Numbered from the stretch's first letter, positions 30,662-40,707 are shown. The stretch: 64,000 nt of DNA from Curtobacterium sp. VKM Ac-2922 (GCF_022815645.1 NZ_JALGRO010000011.1:62001-126000), one strand, 5' to 3'. Notes: a model not told the origin generated them from the letters alone. Numbers and translations are program-made.

Positions 30662-31966
30662 TCAGGAGATGTTCGGCGGCGGGCCGCTGACCGAGGACGA
30701 CGCCGGGACGACGGCGTTCGGTCGGGTGGCCGAGCCGAAGGTCTCGATGAGCTCGAGCTCGTCGTTGACGACGTTCGCGAGCCGCTTGATGCCGACACGG
30801 ATCTGCTCGGCGGTCGGGTAGCAGAACGACAGACGGATGTGTTGCGCGCCCCTGCCGTCGGCGTAGAAGGCGGTGCCGGGAGTGTAGGCCACGAGCTCCT
30901 TGACGGCGCGGGGCAGCATGCCCTTCGAGTCGAGGGACTCGGGCAGCGTGAGCCACACGAAGAACCCGCCGTTGGGCCGGGTCCACGTCAGGTCGGGCAG
31001 GAACTCCCCCAGCGCCTGGAACATCGCGTCACGGCGCTCGGCGTAGATGCCGCGGAAGATGTCGATCTGACCCTTCCAGTCCGCGGCGTCCAGGTAGGCG
31101 TTGACGACGTACTGGCCGAAGGAGTTCGGCGCCAGGACGGCCGACTCGTTCGCCAGCACGAGCTTCTCGCGGATGGCGTGCGGTGCCAGGGCCCAGCCGA
31201 CGCGGAAGCCCGGTGCGAGGGTCTTCGAGAACGACCCGAGGTAGACCACGCCTTCGTCGTCGATCGAGCGGATCGCCTGGGGCGCGGGCTCGTCGAACCA
31301 CAGCAGCCCGTACGGGTTGTCCTCGAGGACCAGGATGTTGTTCGAGCGGCAGATGTCGAGCACCTCGATGCGGCGCTCGCGGCTCATGGTCACCCCGGCG
31401 GGGTTGTGGAAGTTCGGGATCGTGTACAGGAACTTCATCCGCTTGCCAGCGGCCCGGAGACGGCCGATCGTCTCGCGCAGGGCCTCGGGGACCAGACCGA
31501 GCTCGTCGGTCGCCACGTGGACCGTCTCGGCCTGGTAGGACCGGAACACACCGATGGCGCCGACGTACGACGGTGACTCGGCGAGCACCACGTCGCCCGG
31601 ATCGATGAACAGGCGGGTGACCAGGTCGAGGGCGTGCTGGGACCCGGTGGTGACGACGACGTCCTCGGCGCTCGCGCGGATGCCCTCGAGCGACATGATG
31701 TCGACGATGTGCTCGCGGAGCTGGCGCAGACCCTGGCCGCCCCCGTACTGCAGTGCCATCGCGGCGTCCTCGGCCATCACGCGGTCGAGCGAGCCCGTGA
31801 CGAGCTCACGCGGGAGGGCGGAGACGAACGGCATGCCCCCGGCGAGTGAGACGACCTCGGGCCGGGAGGCCACGGCGAACAGGGCTCGTACCTCGGAGGC
31901 GCTCAGCCCTGCGGTGCGCTGGGCGTAGGAGTCGTACCAGGGGTCGAGACTGTTGCCGTTGGTCAT
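30662..31966 (-). CDS. PLP-dependent aminotransferase (class I fold, MocR-like catalytic domain)
   Basis: Fold-type I aminotransferase resembling 2-aminoadipate/aromatic aminotransferases and the catalytic half of MocR regulators, but without an N-terminal DNA-binding domain. The PLP-binding Lys248 lies in GSFSKTLAPGFRVGW; other family features are SLAGGMP near residue 40, TTGSQHALDLVTRLF and NPAGVTMSRERR. The product is 434 aa, with a Ser/Val/Pro-rich tail after about residue 410. It is the first gene of a two-gene unit with ddl. Substrate is unknown; supply of an amino acid for cell wall or general transamination are both possible. Confidence 0.88.
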   Translation of the reverse strand: MTNGNSLDPWYDSYAQRTAGLSASEVRALFAVASRPEVVSLAGGMPFVSALPRELVTGSLDRVMAEDAAMALQYGGGQGLRQLREHIVDIMSLEGIRASAEDVVVTTGSQHALDLVTRLFIDPGDVVLAESPSYVGAIGVFRSYQAETVHVATDELGLVPEALRETIGRLRAAGKRMKFLYTIPNFHNPAGVTMSRERRIEVLDICRSNNILVLEDNPYGLLWFDEPAPQAIRSIDDEGVVYLGSFSKTLAPGFRVGWALAPHAIREKLVLANESAVLAPNSFGQYVVNAYLDAADWKGQIDIFRGIYAERRDAMFQALGEFLPDLTWTRPNGGFFVWLTLPESLDSKGMLPRAVKELVAYTPGTAFYADGRGAQHIRLSFCYPTAEQIRVGIKRLANVVNDELELIETFGSATRPNAVVPASSSVSGPPPNIS

Positions 31967-32098
31967 CGAGTTCTCCGTTCACTCGGCAGTCCAGCCACAG
32001 TACGACATGTGTGTCCGAAAGCCGGGCACGGGGACACAGGCCGATCCTGAACGTCTGGACCTGTCGACGTCCAGGCGACGACCGCCGGAGACGGACGA

Positions 32099-32134
32099 AC
32101 GCCCCGCCCTCCGATGGAATGGAGGACGGGGCGT
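32099..32134 (-). terminator. Terminator of trxB-trxA
   Basis: ACGCCCCGCCCTCC / GGAGGACGGGGCGT stem with one mismatch and an 8-nt loop, 21 bp beyond the trxA stop. A weaker CTGGAC/GTCCAG hairpin lies just beyond. Confidence 0.7.
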
Positions 32135-32154
32135 CCGGGTCGTGGTGCTGGTCC

Positions 32155-32481
32155 CTACGCGAGGAACTCGGCGAGGTCGGCCTCGAGGGCCGGCTTCGGC
32201 TTGGCGCCGATGACGGTCTTGACGACCTCGCCGCCCTTGAAGACCTTCATCGCCGGGATCGACGTGATCTGGTAGTTCATGGCCGACTGCGGGTTGTCGT
32301 CGACGTTGAGCTTGACGATCTCGATCTTGCCGGCGTGCTCTTCGGCGATCTGGTCGAGGATCGGCGAGACGGCGCGACACGGGCCGCACCACTCGGCCCA
32401 GAAGTCGACGAGGATCGTCTTGTCGGACTTCAGGACCTCGTCCGAGAAGGTGGCGTCGGTGACTGCCTTGGCGTTGGACAT
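32155..32481 (-). CDS. trxA: Thioredoxin
   Basis: 108-aa dithiol oxidoreductase with the redox pair Cys32 and Cys35 in FWAEWCGPCR, and the conserved cis-Pro in SIPAMKVFKGG. It reduces protein disulfides and is recycled by the TrxB encoded 59 bp upstream on the same strand. The ATG at 32481 has a GGAG site. Confidence 0.97.
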   Translation of the reverse strand: MSNAKAVTDATFSDEVLKSDKTILVDFWAEWCGPCRAVSPILDQIAEEHAGKIEIVKLNVDDNPQSAMNYQITSIPAMKVFKGGEVVKTVIGAKPKPALEADLAEFLA

Positions 32482-32540
32482 GTGTGCTCCTTCGAGAAGT
32501 CGTGCGGTGGATGGAACGGCGCGAGACGCCGGACCATTCC

Positions 32541-33527
32541 CTAGGCCGAGATGGTGACGGGCTCGACCGGGGCGTCGCCCTCGGCCTGGCTGGTCAGGTG
32601 GTCGTCGAGGTCCGCGAGGAACTTCTCGGCGTCGAGCGCTGCCACGGCACCGGAACCCGCGGCCGTGATGGCCTGGCGGTAGGTGTGGTCGAGGACGTCG
32701 CCCGCCACGAACACACCGGGGACGCCGACGGCCTTGGAGGTACGGCCTTCGACCGCAATGGTGCCCTCGGGGGCGAGCTGCAGCTGCTGGTGCACGAGGT
32801 GCACGCGCGGGTCGTTGCCGATCGCGATGAACAGGCCGTCGAGCGCGAGCTCGGAGGTCTCACCCGTGACGGTGTCCTTGAGCGTGACGCCTTCGACCGC
32901 GGACTCGCCGGAGATGCCGACGACTTCCTTGTTCCAGGCGAACTCGATCTTCGGGTCGTTCATCGCCCGGTCCTGCATGATCTTCGACGCACGGAGGGTG
33001 TCCTTGCGGTGGATGACCGTGACCTTGTCGGCGAAGCGCGTCAGGAACGTCGCTTCTTCCATCGCGGAGTCGCCACCGCCGACGACGGCGATGTTCTTCT
33101 GACGGAAGAAGAACCCGTCGCAGGTCGCGCACCACGAGACACCGTGGCCGGACAGGCGCTCTTCGTCGGGGAGTCCGAGCTGGCGGTAGGCCGAGCCGGT
33201 GGCGTAGATGACCGCGAGGGCCTCGTACGTCTCGCCGGAACCGACCGTGACCTTCTTGACGTCGCCGGTCAGCTCGACCGAGACGGCGTCGTCGTACAGG
33301 ACCTCGGCGCCGAAGCGCTCGGCCTGTTCCTGCATCTTGATCATGAGGTCGGGGCCTTGGATCCCCTCGGGGAACCCGGGGAAGTTCTCGACCTCGGTGG
33401 TCTTCGTGAGCTCGCCGCCCGTCTCGACGCTGGACGCGACGATGAGCGGCTTCAGCTGAGCGCGCGCGGCGTAGATGCCGGCGGTGAACCCGGCCGGGCC
33501 GGAACCGATGATGATGAGCTGGCGCAT
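32541..33527 (-). CDS. trxB: Thioredoxin-disulfide reductase
   Basis: NADPH-dependent FAD flavoenzyme that reduces thioredoxin. FAD-binding GSGPAGFTAGIYAAR starts at residue 8, the redox pair is Cys133/Cys136 in CATC, the NADPH site is VGGGDSAMEEA, and the closing FAD motif is GVFVAGDVLDHTYRQAITA. The protein is 328 aa. In mycobacteria murJ-sigM-trxB-trxA are adjacent; here the order is the same but no sigM lies in the 113-bp gap after murJ. Confidence 0.97.
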   Translation of the reverse strand: MRQLIIIGSGPAGFTAGIYAARAQLKPLIVASSVETGGELTKTTEVENFPGFPEGIQGPDLMIKMQEQAERFGAEVLYDDAVSVELTGDVKKVTVGSGETYEALAVIYATGSAYRQLGLPDEERLSGHGVSWCATCDGFFFRQKNIAVVGGGDSAMEEATFLTRFADKVTVIHRKDTLRASKIMQDRAMNDPKIEFAWNKEVVGISGESAVEGVTLKDTVTGETSELALDGLFIAIGNDPRVHLVHQQLQLAPEGTIAVEGRTSKAVGVPGVFVAGDVLDHTYRQAITAAGSGAVAALDAEKFLADLDDHLTSQAEGDAPVEPVTISA

Positions 33528-33640
33528 GCCTTCAGTGCCCTTCCGTTGCTTCTGACCGGGTCAACGCATCCTACCGGCGGGGCATTCCACGGCGCCCGTG
33601 AGCGCGCGACCCACCGAGAACCGGCACCGAACGGCGACGG

Positions 33641-36600
33641 TCAGCGCCCGAGACGGCTCTTGAGCATGTCGACCGCGCCACGGATCTCGCCGTTCTTCGC
33701 GACGACGAGGGCTCCGAAGTAGACGAGCACCATGACGGCGCCGGTCAGGACGAGCGTGATGAGGGCGCTCGTGACGTCGGACATCGCGAACCCGTCCGCC
33801 GAGAACGCGCCGAAGAAGTTCGCGACGAGGACGCCGACCACGCCTGCGATCAGCGCGGCGATGACGAACTGCACGTGGGAGCGGGTGACGTTCGGCCCGT
33901 CGATGCCCGCGAGGCGCTTGCGGACGACCACCAGGGCCACGATGGTCTGCGCCGTGCCCGCAAGTGTGGTGCAGACCGCGATGCCGACACCGATGTGCTC
34001 GGCCGGGAACGCCGCCACCGCCAGGGCGCCGATGACGAACAGACCGGACTGCACGATCTGCATGAGGAACGGGGTCCGGTGGTCGTGCAGCGCCCAGAAC
34101 ACCCGCTGGATGATGAAGAGCATGCTGAACAGCACCAGCCCGGGCATGTAGGCCACGAGCACCCACGCCATCGACTGCGTCAGCCAGAACGTGTTCTCCC
34201 AGACCCGGGCGAACGACGTCGACATGACCACCAGGGCGACGGACGCGAAGACCGTGAACAGGCCGACGATCCGGAGTGACAGCGACAGGTTCCGACGGAC
34301 GGCGGCCAGGTCTCCGCGTTCGGCGTCGTGGCTCATCCGGGTGAAGTACGCGGTCGCGATCGACACGGTGATGATCGAGTGCGGCAGCATGAACAGCAGC
34401 CAGCTGGTCGCCAGGGTCGCGTTGCCGGCGCCCTGGGCGAGCGACGCGACACGGGCCTGCACGATGCCCGCCAGCTGCGTCACCAGGATCATGCCGAACA
34501 GCCAGCCCGCAGCGGTCCCGGTGGCCTTGAGACCGACGCCCCGCCAGCGGAAGTCCGGGGTGAACGACAGGCCCGCTCGGCGCCAGAACAGTGGCAGGAA
34601 CGCGGCCTGTGCCAGGACGCCGAACGACGCACTGCCCGCGAGGACAGCGATCTTCAGGGGCGTCCACGCCGCAGTGGCCGCGTTGACGTCACGGCCGCCG
34701 AACATCGCGATGAAGACGATCAGTCCAGCGATCGCGATGACGTTGTTGAGGAGCGGGGCCCAGGTGAAGGGCCCGAACACCTGCTTGGCGTTGAGGACCT
34801 CGCCGAGCAGCGAGTACATCGCGTAGAAGAGGATCTGCGGCAGGCACCAGAAGGCGAACGCGATGGCCAGGTCGGTCTGGGCGGCGGTGAACCCCTTGCC
34901 GCCGTCACCCGCACTCTGGCTGTACAGGCGCACCAGGACGGGCGCGAGCACGGTTGCCACGATCGCGATCAGCACGAAGACCGATCCGGCGAGCGTGACG
35001 ATCTTGTTGACGTACGCGGTCCCGCCGTCGCTGTTCTGCTTCATCGAGCGGACGATCTGCGGGATGAGCACGGCGGACAGCAGCCCGCCGGCGATCAGTG
35101 CGTAGATGTTGTTGGGCAGTTGGTTCGAGATGGCGAACGCGTCGGCGGCGCGTGAGCCCGAGTTGCCGATCGCGTACGCCAGCACGAACGTCTTCGCGAA
35201 GCCGAGCACCCGAGAGATCATCGTGCCGGCCGCGAGCATCGCGCTGGCCCGACCCAGGCTGCGCTGCACGGGTTCCACCGGGTCGGCGGAACCGGTCGTG
35301 GCGAGCGGCTCGGGCTGCGTGGCGGTGATGGTGGGCTCCTCTGCGGCGGCGAGCGGGGTGCTGGAGCCGACCGTCGCCATGGCGGTGGCCGCCCCGGCGG
35401 GGTGATCGGGGCCTTCTTGCAGGTCGTCGTCTGACGGCGCTTCGTACAGGCGGTTCGGGTCGTCGTCGACGTCGTCCGGCTCGCCGTTCCGGCGTCGCCG
35501 GATGCGACGGCGGACGTTGCGGTAGATGCCCAGGCCGAAGATCAGGATGACGGCGATCGCGGCCGCCGCGGTGATGACGGTCTCCCACTGCGCCTGCACG
35601 TTGATCTCGACCGTGGCCGGATCGGCGATCCGCACCCCCGTCGCGCTGGTCAGGGACATCGTCAGCTCGACCTTGCCGTTCGCCACCGACTGCACCGGGA
35701 AGGTGACCCGGCTGGACGAGTCCGGCTGCACCGTCACGCGGACGGCGTTCTTCTCGATGCGCAGGAACGAGTTGGACGGCTGCACCGTCAGGAACACCGT
35801 GACGGGGTACTCGGACCGGTTGCGGACCGAGATGGGCAGCGATGACCGGTCGCCGAGCAGCGTGATGCTGCTGCCGTCGAGGATGCCCACGCTCGACACG
35901 ACCCGCGCGGCCCGGCTGACCCGGGTGTCGACCGCCTGTGCGAAGCCGCTGTCGTCACTGCGCCAGGCGTTCGACGCCGCAGCGAGGTCGGCCACGCGCG
36001 CCGGCGCGGTCAGGTCGGCCGGCGTCTCGATCGCCGACGCGAAGTCGGTCAGGTTCTTCGATGCCTGGACCAGCCGTCGGAGCTGGTCGAGCCGGGCGTC
36101 GCTGTCGGACGAGCTGGCCAGCGAGACGGACCCGGGGGTGACGGCCGACGCGGTGGAGAGATCGGCGGGTGACACCCACGGGGTGGTCTCGAGTGCGTCG
36201 AGTGCCTGCGTGAGGCGCGTGGAGTCGGTCGGCCACGTCCGTCCGAGGGTGAGCAGGACGGGGCCGGTCGTGCCGCCCTGGCGTGAGGCGGTGGCGAGGG
36301 TCGCGGTGAGTTCGCTCATCGCACTGGACCACGCACGCTGCGAGGTGGCGGACGCGGCGTCGCGGAGCAGGTCGGACATGCCCTGGTCGGACACCAGGAC
36401 GTGGTGGTCACCGATCTTCTCGGAGGCGGTGATCGTGGTGTCGGACCCGGCGGAGGTGTTGCCGCTGGAGACGATCGTGCTGGTCGTCCCGGCGTCGGCC
36501 AGGGCGGGCAGGTCGTCCGTCGCCACGGTGCCCTCGGCCGGCCAGGCGAGCGACGACGTCGTGTACGGGAAGTCGAGCAGCTGGGCCGTCGTCGGGAGCG

Positions 36601-37693
36601 TCGTCGGCTGGGCCCCCTGCCCGGGTTCCGCGGTGCCGCCCTGGGACCCCGCGCCGGTCTGCCCGGCGGTGCCGTCCTGCGGGGTGCCCGGGGTCGCCGT
36701 GGCGGAGGCGTCGGCGGTGGCGCTCGCACTGCCGGTCGGTGTCGGTGTCGGCGACGCCGTCGTGGCACCCGGGAAGTCGTTCGGGTCGACGAGCTGGTCG
36801 AGCGAGATGGGCGACAGGATGCCCGATGCCCCGGCCTGACGCAGTCCGGTGACGTCGGCGTCGGCGTACGACAGCGCGAAGGTCTCGTTGCGCATGCCCT
36901 CGAGGCGCTGCAGCCACGTGGTCGCCGTCGAGGGTGCGTTCTCGCCCAGGATGCGGATCGAGGCGATGATCCGGGGGTCGATCCCGAGCGCGACGTTGTG
37001 GTCCTGCGCCGCGTCGAGCTGCTGCGTCAGGGTGCCGTCGACCGAGGTCGCCGCCGCCAGGTCCTTCGCGCTGATCAGGCTGCCGGAGCCGGCCGGCATG
37101 GTGATCGGCATCGCGACGGACACCCCGACCGGTGTCTGCTCGTAGTTCGGGTACCAGGTGATCGCTGACCGCGCCACGGCCGACGTCGACCCGGCGCGGT
37201 AGTCGGCAGCGATGCGCCTCGCGCCGAACGACGAGTACCCGGACAGGCCGAGGTTGCCCGGCACGACACGGACGTCGTCGATGGTGACCGATCGGTGCGC
37301 TGGAACGGCCGGGACGTCGACCGAGCCCATCGATGCGCCGAAGTAACCCGTCGTGCTGGTGTCGGCGAGCCAGTCGCTGATGACGTCGCGCGTGCCCGCG
37401 TACTGCCGGAAGATGTCGAGTTCGGCGGACCCGGCCGGCAGGTCGCTGTCGGTGTCGTTCGTGACCGTCACCGTGAGCGAGAGGTCCTGGTCCGGCTGCA
37501 CCACCCCGCGGTCCGCCGGCACGATCTCGACCGACGTCGTGCCGGCCTTGGCTGCTGCCGGGTGTGCGACGTGGGTGGAGACCGAGGCGGTCGTCGCCGC
37601 CCGGGCCGGGGTGACGGCGGCAGGCGTGACGACGAGGCCGAGCGCGACCAGAGCGGACGCGGCGGCAGCGAGCGTGGAGCGGAGGATGTGCAT
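33641..37693 (-). CDS. murJ: DUF6049-type exported protein fused in frame to MurJ lipid II flippase
   Basis: One uninterrupted frame of 1350 aa. Residues 1-35 are a signal peptide (MHILRSTLAAAASALVAL, cleavage near ARA-AT). About 36-700 is a large extracellular region of the DUF6049 type with an Ala/Ser/Thr-rich insert near 310-370. A helix (about 701-725) is followed by an acidic cytoplasmic linker, and 810-1350 is MurJ/MviN with about 14 helices, starting SLGRASAMLAAGTMISRV. Elsewhere these are two neighbouring genes (Rv3909 and Rv3910 in M. tuberculosis). An ATG at 35380 could start MurJ alone, but no ribosome site precedes it. The start at 37693 is chosen for the signal peptide; an ATG at 37750 is also in frame. 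Confidence 0.85.
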   Translation of the reverse strand: MHILRSTLAAAASALVALGLVVTPAAVTPARAATTASVSTHVAHPAAAKAGTTSVEIVPADRGVVQPDQDLSLTVTVTNDTDSDLPAGSAELDIFRQYAGTRDVISDWLADTSTTGYFGASMGSVDVPAVPAHRSVTIDDVRVVPGNLGLSGYSSFGARRIAADYRAGSTSAVARSAITWYPNYEQTPVGVSVAMPITMPAGSGSLISAKDLAAATSVDGTLTQQLDAAQDHNVALGIDPRIIASIRILGENAPSTATTWLQRLEGMRNETFALSYADADVTGLRQAGASGILSPISLDQLVDPNDFPGATTASPTPTPTGSASATADASATATPGTPQDGTAGQTGAGSQGGTAEPGQGAQPTTLPTTAQLLDFPYTTSSLAWPAEGTVATDDLPALADAGTTSTIVSSGNTSAGSDTTITASEKIGDHHVLVSDQGMSDLLRDAASATSQRAWSSAMSELTATLATASRQGGTTGPVLLTLGRTWPTDSTRLTQALDALETTPWVSPADLSTASAVTPGSVSLASSSDSDARLDQLRRLVQASKNLTDFASAIETPADLTAPARVADLAAASNAWRSDDSGFAQAVDTRVSRAARVVSSVGILDGSSITLLGDRSSLPISVRNRSEYPVTVFLTVQPSNSFLRIEKNAVRVTVQPDSSSRVTFPVQSVANGKVELTMSLTSATGVRIADPATVEINVQAQWETVITAAAAIAVILIFGLGIYRNVRRRIRRRRNGEPDDVDDDPNRLYEAPSDDDLQEGPDHPAGAATAMATVGSSTPLAAAEEPTITATQPEPLATTGSADPVEPVQRSLGRASAMLAAGTMISRVLGFAKTFVLAYAIGNSGSRAADAFAISNQLPNNIYALIAGGLLSAVLIPQIVRSMKQNSDGGTAYVNKIVTLAGSVFVLIAIVATVLAPVLVRLYSQSAGDGGKGFTAAQTDLAIAFAFWCLPQILFYAMYSLLGEVLNAKQVFGPFTWAPLLNNVIAIAGLIVFIAMFGGRDVNAATAAWTPLKIAVLAGSASFGVLAQAAFLPLFWRRAGLSFTPDFRWRGVGLKATGTAAGWLFGMILVTQLAGIVQARVASLAQGAGNATLATSWLLFMLPHSIITVSIATAYFTRMSHDAERGDLAAVRRNLSLSLRIVGLFTVFASVALVVMSTSFARVWENTFWLTQSMAWVLVAYMPGLVLFSMLFIIQRVFWALHDHRTPFLMQIVQSGLFVIGALAVAAFPAEHIGVGIAVCTTLAGTAQTIVALVVVRKRLAGIDGPNVTRSHVQFVIAALIAGVVGVLVANFFGAFSADGFAMSDVTSALITLVLTGAVMVLVYFGALVVAKNGEIRGAVDMLKSRLGR

Positions 37694-37818
37694 GCGTGTG
37701 GAGGGCCGGGATCGGTTCGGACCTCGCACGAGTGTATGAGGCCGGACCATGAGAGCAGGGCGTGCACGCGGAGGTCGTGGACAACCGGTCGCGTCGATCT
37801 GGGATGATCGACGACGTC

Positions 37819-39255
37819 ATGCAGTCCGTTGCCCAGGCCGTCGAACGACTCGACGCACTCGCCGCCACCGCCCCCGTCGCGGTCCTCGCCCGCGCGTTCG
37901 CCGAGGCCGGTCACGAGCTCGCGCTCGTCGGGGGCCCCGTGCGCGACGCCTTCCTGGGTCGCCCGGTGACCGACCTCGACTTCACCACCGACGCCCGCCC
38001 GGACGACGTCCTGGCGATCGTCGAGCCGATCGCCAGCGCCACGTGGGACGTCGGCCGTCAGTTCGGCACCATCGCCGCCCGGGTGCAGGGCGAACAGGTC
38101 GAGATCACCACCTACCGCAGCGACGTGTACGACGGCGAGACCCGCAAGCCCGAGGTCGCGTTCGGCGACACCATCGAGGACGACCTGCTGCGCCGCGACT
38201 TCACCGTGAACGCGATGGCACTGCGGCTGCCCGCCCGTGAGCTCGTCGACGTGCACGGCGGCGTCGAGGACCTGCTGGCCGGACGGCTCCGCACGCCCCA
38301 GACGGCGACCGTGTCGTTCCGCGACGACCCGCTGCGGATGATGCGGGCCGCACGGTTCACCTCGCAGCTCGGCTTCACGGTGTCCGACGACGTGCGCCTG
38401 GCGATGCAGGACCTGGTCGACTCGATCGACATCGTCTCGGCCGAGCGGGTGCGCGACGAGCTCGTCAAGCTGCTGAACACCGACGACCCCGTGCCCGGGC
38501 TGCGCCTGCTGGTCGACACGGGCCTGGCGGAGCGGTTCCTGCCGGAGCTGCCGGCGATGTGCCTGGAGATCGACGAGCACCACCACCACAAGGACGTGTA
38601 CGAGCACTCGCTCACGGTGCTGACCCAGGCGATCGGGTACGAGCACGAGCGGCACGCCGGCGACTCCCCCGACACCGTCCTGCGGCTGGCTGCCCTGCTG
38701 CACGACATCGGCAAGCCGGCGACCCGCAAGCTCGAGCCCGGCGGCGCCGTGAGCTTCCACCACCACGACCTGGTCGGCTCGAAGCTCGCGAAGAAGCGGC
38801 TGCGGGCCCTGCGCTTCGACAACGACACCATCGCGGCGGTCGCTCGCCTGATCGAGCTGCACCTGCGCTTCTTCGGCTACACCGACGGTGCGTGGACCGA
38901 CTCCGCCGTGCGTCGGTACGTGCGCGACGCCGGCCCGCAGCTCGAGCGCCTGCACGAACTGACCCGCTCGGACGTCACCACCCGCAACCGCCGCAAGGCC
39001 GACCGCCTGGCGTTCGCGTACGACGACCTGGAAGACCGGATCCGCGACCTGGCCGAACGCGAGGAGCTCGACTCGCTGCGGCCCGACCTGACCGGGGACG
39101 ACATCATGCGGATCCTCGACATCCCGCCGGGGCGCGCCGTGGGCGAGGCCTACCGGTTCCTGCTCGAGGCGCGGATGGACGAGGGGCCCCTCGGGCCCGA
39201 CGTGGCCGAGGAGCGGCTGCGCGCCTGGTGGGCCGAGCGGGACGCACCGGCCTGA
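37819..39255 (+). CDS. cca: CCA tRNA nucleotidyltransferase / poly(A) polymerase family
   Basis: Adds or repairs the 3' CCA of tRNAs, needed here because tRNA-Ala lacks an encoded CCA. The nucleotidyltransferase head shows LVGGPVRDAFLGR and the metal-binding DLDFTTDA, then RRDFTVNAMAL and RDDPLRMMRAARF. An HD domain follows with HDIGKPATRK and HHHD. The best start is the ATG at 37819 (478 aa; MQSVAQAVERLD); ATGs at 37804 and 37762 are in frame. It is divergent from the DUF6049-murJ gene, as in mycobacteria, where mutT4 lies between; no mutT is present here. Confidence 0.94.
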   Translation: MQSVAQAVERLDALAATAPVAVLARAFAEAGHELALVGGPVRDAFLGRPVTDLDFTTDARPDDVLAIVEPIASATWDVGRQFGTIAARVQGEQVEITTYRSDVYDGETRKPEVAFGDTIEDDLLRRDFTVNAMALRLPARELVDVHGGVEDLLAGRLRTPQTATVSFRDDPLRMMRAARFTSQLGFTVSDDVRLAMQDLVDSIDIVSAERVRDELVKLLNTDDPVPGLRLLVDTGLAERFLPELPAMCLEIDEHHHHKDVYEHSLTVLTQAIGYEHERHAGDSPDTVLRLAALLHDIGKPATRKLEPGGAVSFHHHDLVGSKLAKKRLRALRFDNDTIAAVARLIELHLRFFGYTDGAWTDSAVRRYVRDAGPQLERLHELTRSDVTTRNRRKADRLAFAYDDLEDRIRDLAEREELDSLRPDLTGDDIMRILDIPPGRAVGEAYRFLLEARMDEGPLGPDVAEERLRAWWAERDAPA

Positions 39256-39422
39256 CCGCCTGAGCAACTGGCACCGATCTGACGGACCGGTAGCGGGCCT
39301 CCAGGCTGTCCGCTAAGCTTGCGGGGTTGTGCCGACCGCACCTGCGGTCTGGCGCACATGCATCAACCCTCCTGTTCCGGGAACCGCCCGGAGCCGCCAA
39401 GACCAAAGGAGGTGGGTTCCGC

Positions 39423-39815
39423 ATGCACCAGTACGAACTGATGGCGATCCTCGACCCCGAGCTCGACGAGCGCACCGTCGCTCCCAGCCTGGACAAGTTC
39501 CTCGCTGTCATCCGCAACGACGGTGGGACCGTCGACAACGTGGATGTCTGGGGCCGTCGTCGTCTCGCCTACGAGATCGCCAAGAAGAACGAAGGCCTGT
39601 ACGCCGTCGTGAACTTCACGTCGTCTGCCGACGCCGCCAAGGAGCTCGACCGTCAGCTCGGTCTCTCCGAGGCCGTGCTCCGCACGAAGGTCCTGCGCGC
39701 TGAAGAGGGCATGGCGCAGGTCGCCGCCCAGAAGCAGCGCGACGAGGCCCGTGCCGCGCGCAAGGCAGCCAACGCTGCTGCTGCCCCGGCCGCCGCGACC
39801 GCGAGCGCCGAGTAA
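39423..39815 (+). CDS. rpsF: 30S ribosomal protein S6
   Basis: Ribosomal protein of 130 aa, [17 protein letters not shown] at its N-terminus with the family [16 protein letters not shown]. An Ala-rich tail of about 35 residues extends beyond the bacterial core. The start is fixed by an exact AAAGGAGGT at 39408-39416. First gene of rpsF-ssb-rpsR-rplI; the 167-nt leader after cca may carry its promoter and an autoregulatory structure, which I could not define. Confidence 0.97.
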   Translation: MHQYELMAILDPELDERTVAPSLDKFLAVIRNDGGTVDNVDVWGRRRLAYEIAKKNEGLYAVVNFTSSADAAKELDRQLGLSEAVLRTKVLRAEEGMAQVAAQKQRDEARAARKAANAAAAPAAATASAE

Positions 39816-39818
39816 CCG

Positions 39819-40391
39819 ATGGCCGGCGAAACCGTCATCACGGTGGTGGGCAACCTCACTGCTGACCCCGAGCTGCGCTACACGCAGAACGGGCTCGCTG
39901 TGGCGAACTTCACCATCGCGTCCACTCCTCGCACGTTCGACCGTCAGGCGAACGAGTGGAAGGACGGCGACGCGCTGTTCCTCCGTGCGAGCGTGTGGCG
40001 CGAGTTCGCCGAGCACGTCGCGGGGTCGCTGACCAAGGGCTCGCGCGTCATCGCGCAGGGTCGTCTGCGTCAGCGCTCGTACCAGGACCGTGAGGGCCAG
40101 CAGCGTACGAGCATCGAACTCGAGGTCGACGAGATCGGCCCGTCGCTCCGGTACGCCACCGCACAGATCACCCGCGCAGCGGGTGGCAGTGGCGGCGGTC
40201 GTGGCCAGGTCGGCGGCGGTTCGGGCGGCGGCAACTTCGGTGGCAACGGCGGGGGCGGCAACGCTTCCGGCGGCGGCCGCTCGGACGAGCCGTGGTCCCC
40301 GCAGGGTGGCCAGCAGCAGGGTGGTGGAGCGCAGTCGAACGACGTGTGGTCGACCCCCGGTGGCACCTACGACGACGAGACCCCGTTCTGA
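39819..40391 (+). CDS. ssb: Single-stranded DNA-binding protein
   Basis: Tetrameric SSB that coats single-stranded DNA at forks. An OB fold occupies about residues 1-110 ([20 protein letters not shown]). A long Gly/Asn/Gln-rich disordered tail of about 65 residues ends in the acidic tip YDDETPF, the protein-interaction peptide. 190 aa. Only 3 bp separate it from rpsF. Confidence 0.97.
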   Translation: MAGETVITVVGNLTADPELRYTQNGLAVANFTIASTPRTFDRQANEWKDGDALFLRASVWREFAEHVAGSLTKGSRVIAQGRLRQRSYQDREGQQRTSIELEVDEIGPSLRYATAQITRAAGGSGGGRGQVGGGSGGGNFGGNGGGGNASGGGRSDEPWSPQGGQQQGGGAQSNDVWSTPGGTYDDETPF

Positions 40392-40435
40392 TCCGTCCGC
40401 GGACACAACACTTCTTCTTCTCCTAAGGAAAAATC

Positions 40436-40693
40436 ATGGCTGGAAAGAGCACCGGCGACCGCCGGAAGCCTCGCGGCAAGGGCGGCAAGAACGCCGCTCC
40501 CGCGAAGGCGATCAAGGTCGGCGTCATCGACTACAAGGACGTCGCGACGCTGCGCAAGTTCATCTCGGAGCGTGGAAAGATCCGCGCCCGTCGCATCACC
40601 GGCGTCTCCGTCCAGGAGCAGCGCCTCATTGCCCGTGCCGTGAAGAACGCCCGTGAGATGGCGCTCCTCCCCTACGCCGGCTCCGGCCGCTGA
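40436..40693 (+). CDS. rpsR: 30S ribosomal protein S18
   Basis: 85-aa basic protein with the S18 core [19 protein letters not shown] and [19 protein letters not shown]. The N-terminus has a Gly/Lys-rich extension. An AAGGAAAA site precedes the ATG. Forms the S6-S18 pair with the product of rpsF. Confidence 0.97.
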   Translation: MAGKSTGDRRKPRGKGGKNAAPAKAIKVGVIDYKDVATLRKFISERGKIRARRITGVSVQEQRLIARAVKNAREMALLPYAGSGR

Positions 40694-40707
40694 TCAGGAG
40701 GATCACC

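Noticed and set aside
39256..39422. Possible riboswitch or r-protein leader before rpsF
   Set aside because: No known aptamer core could be recognised by eye; an S6-S18 leader motif could not be confirmed.
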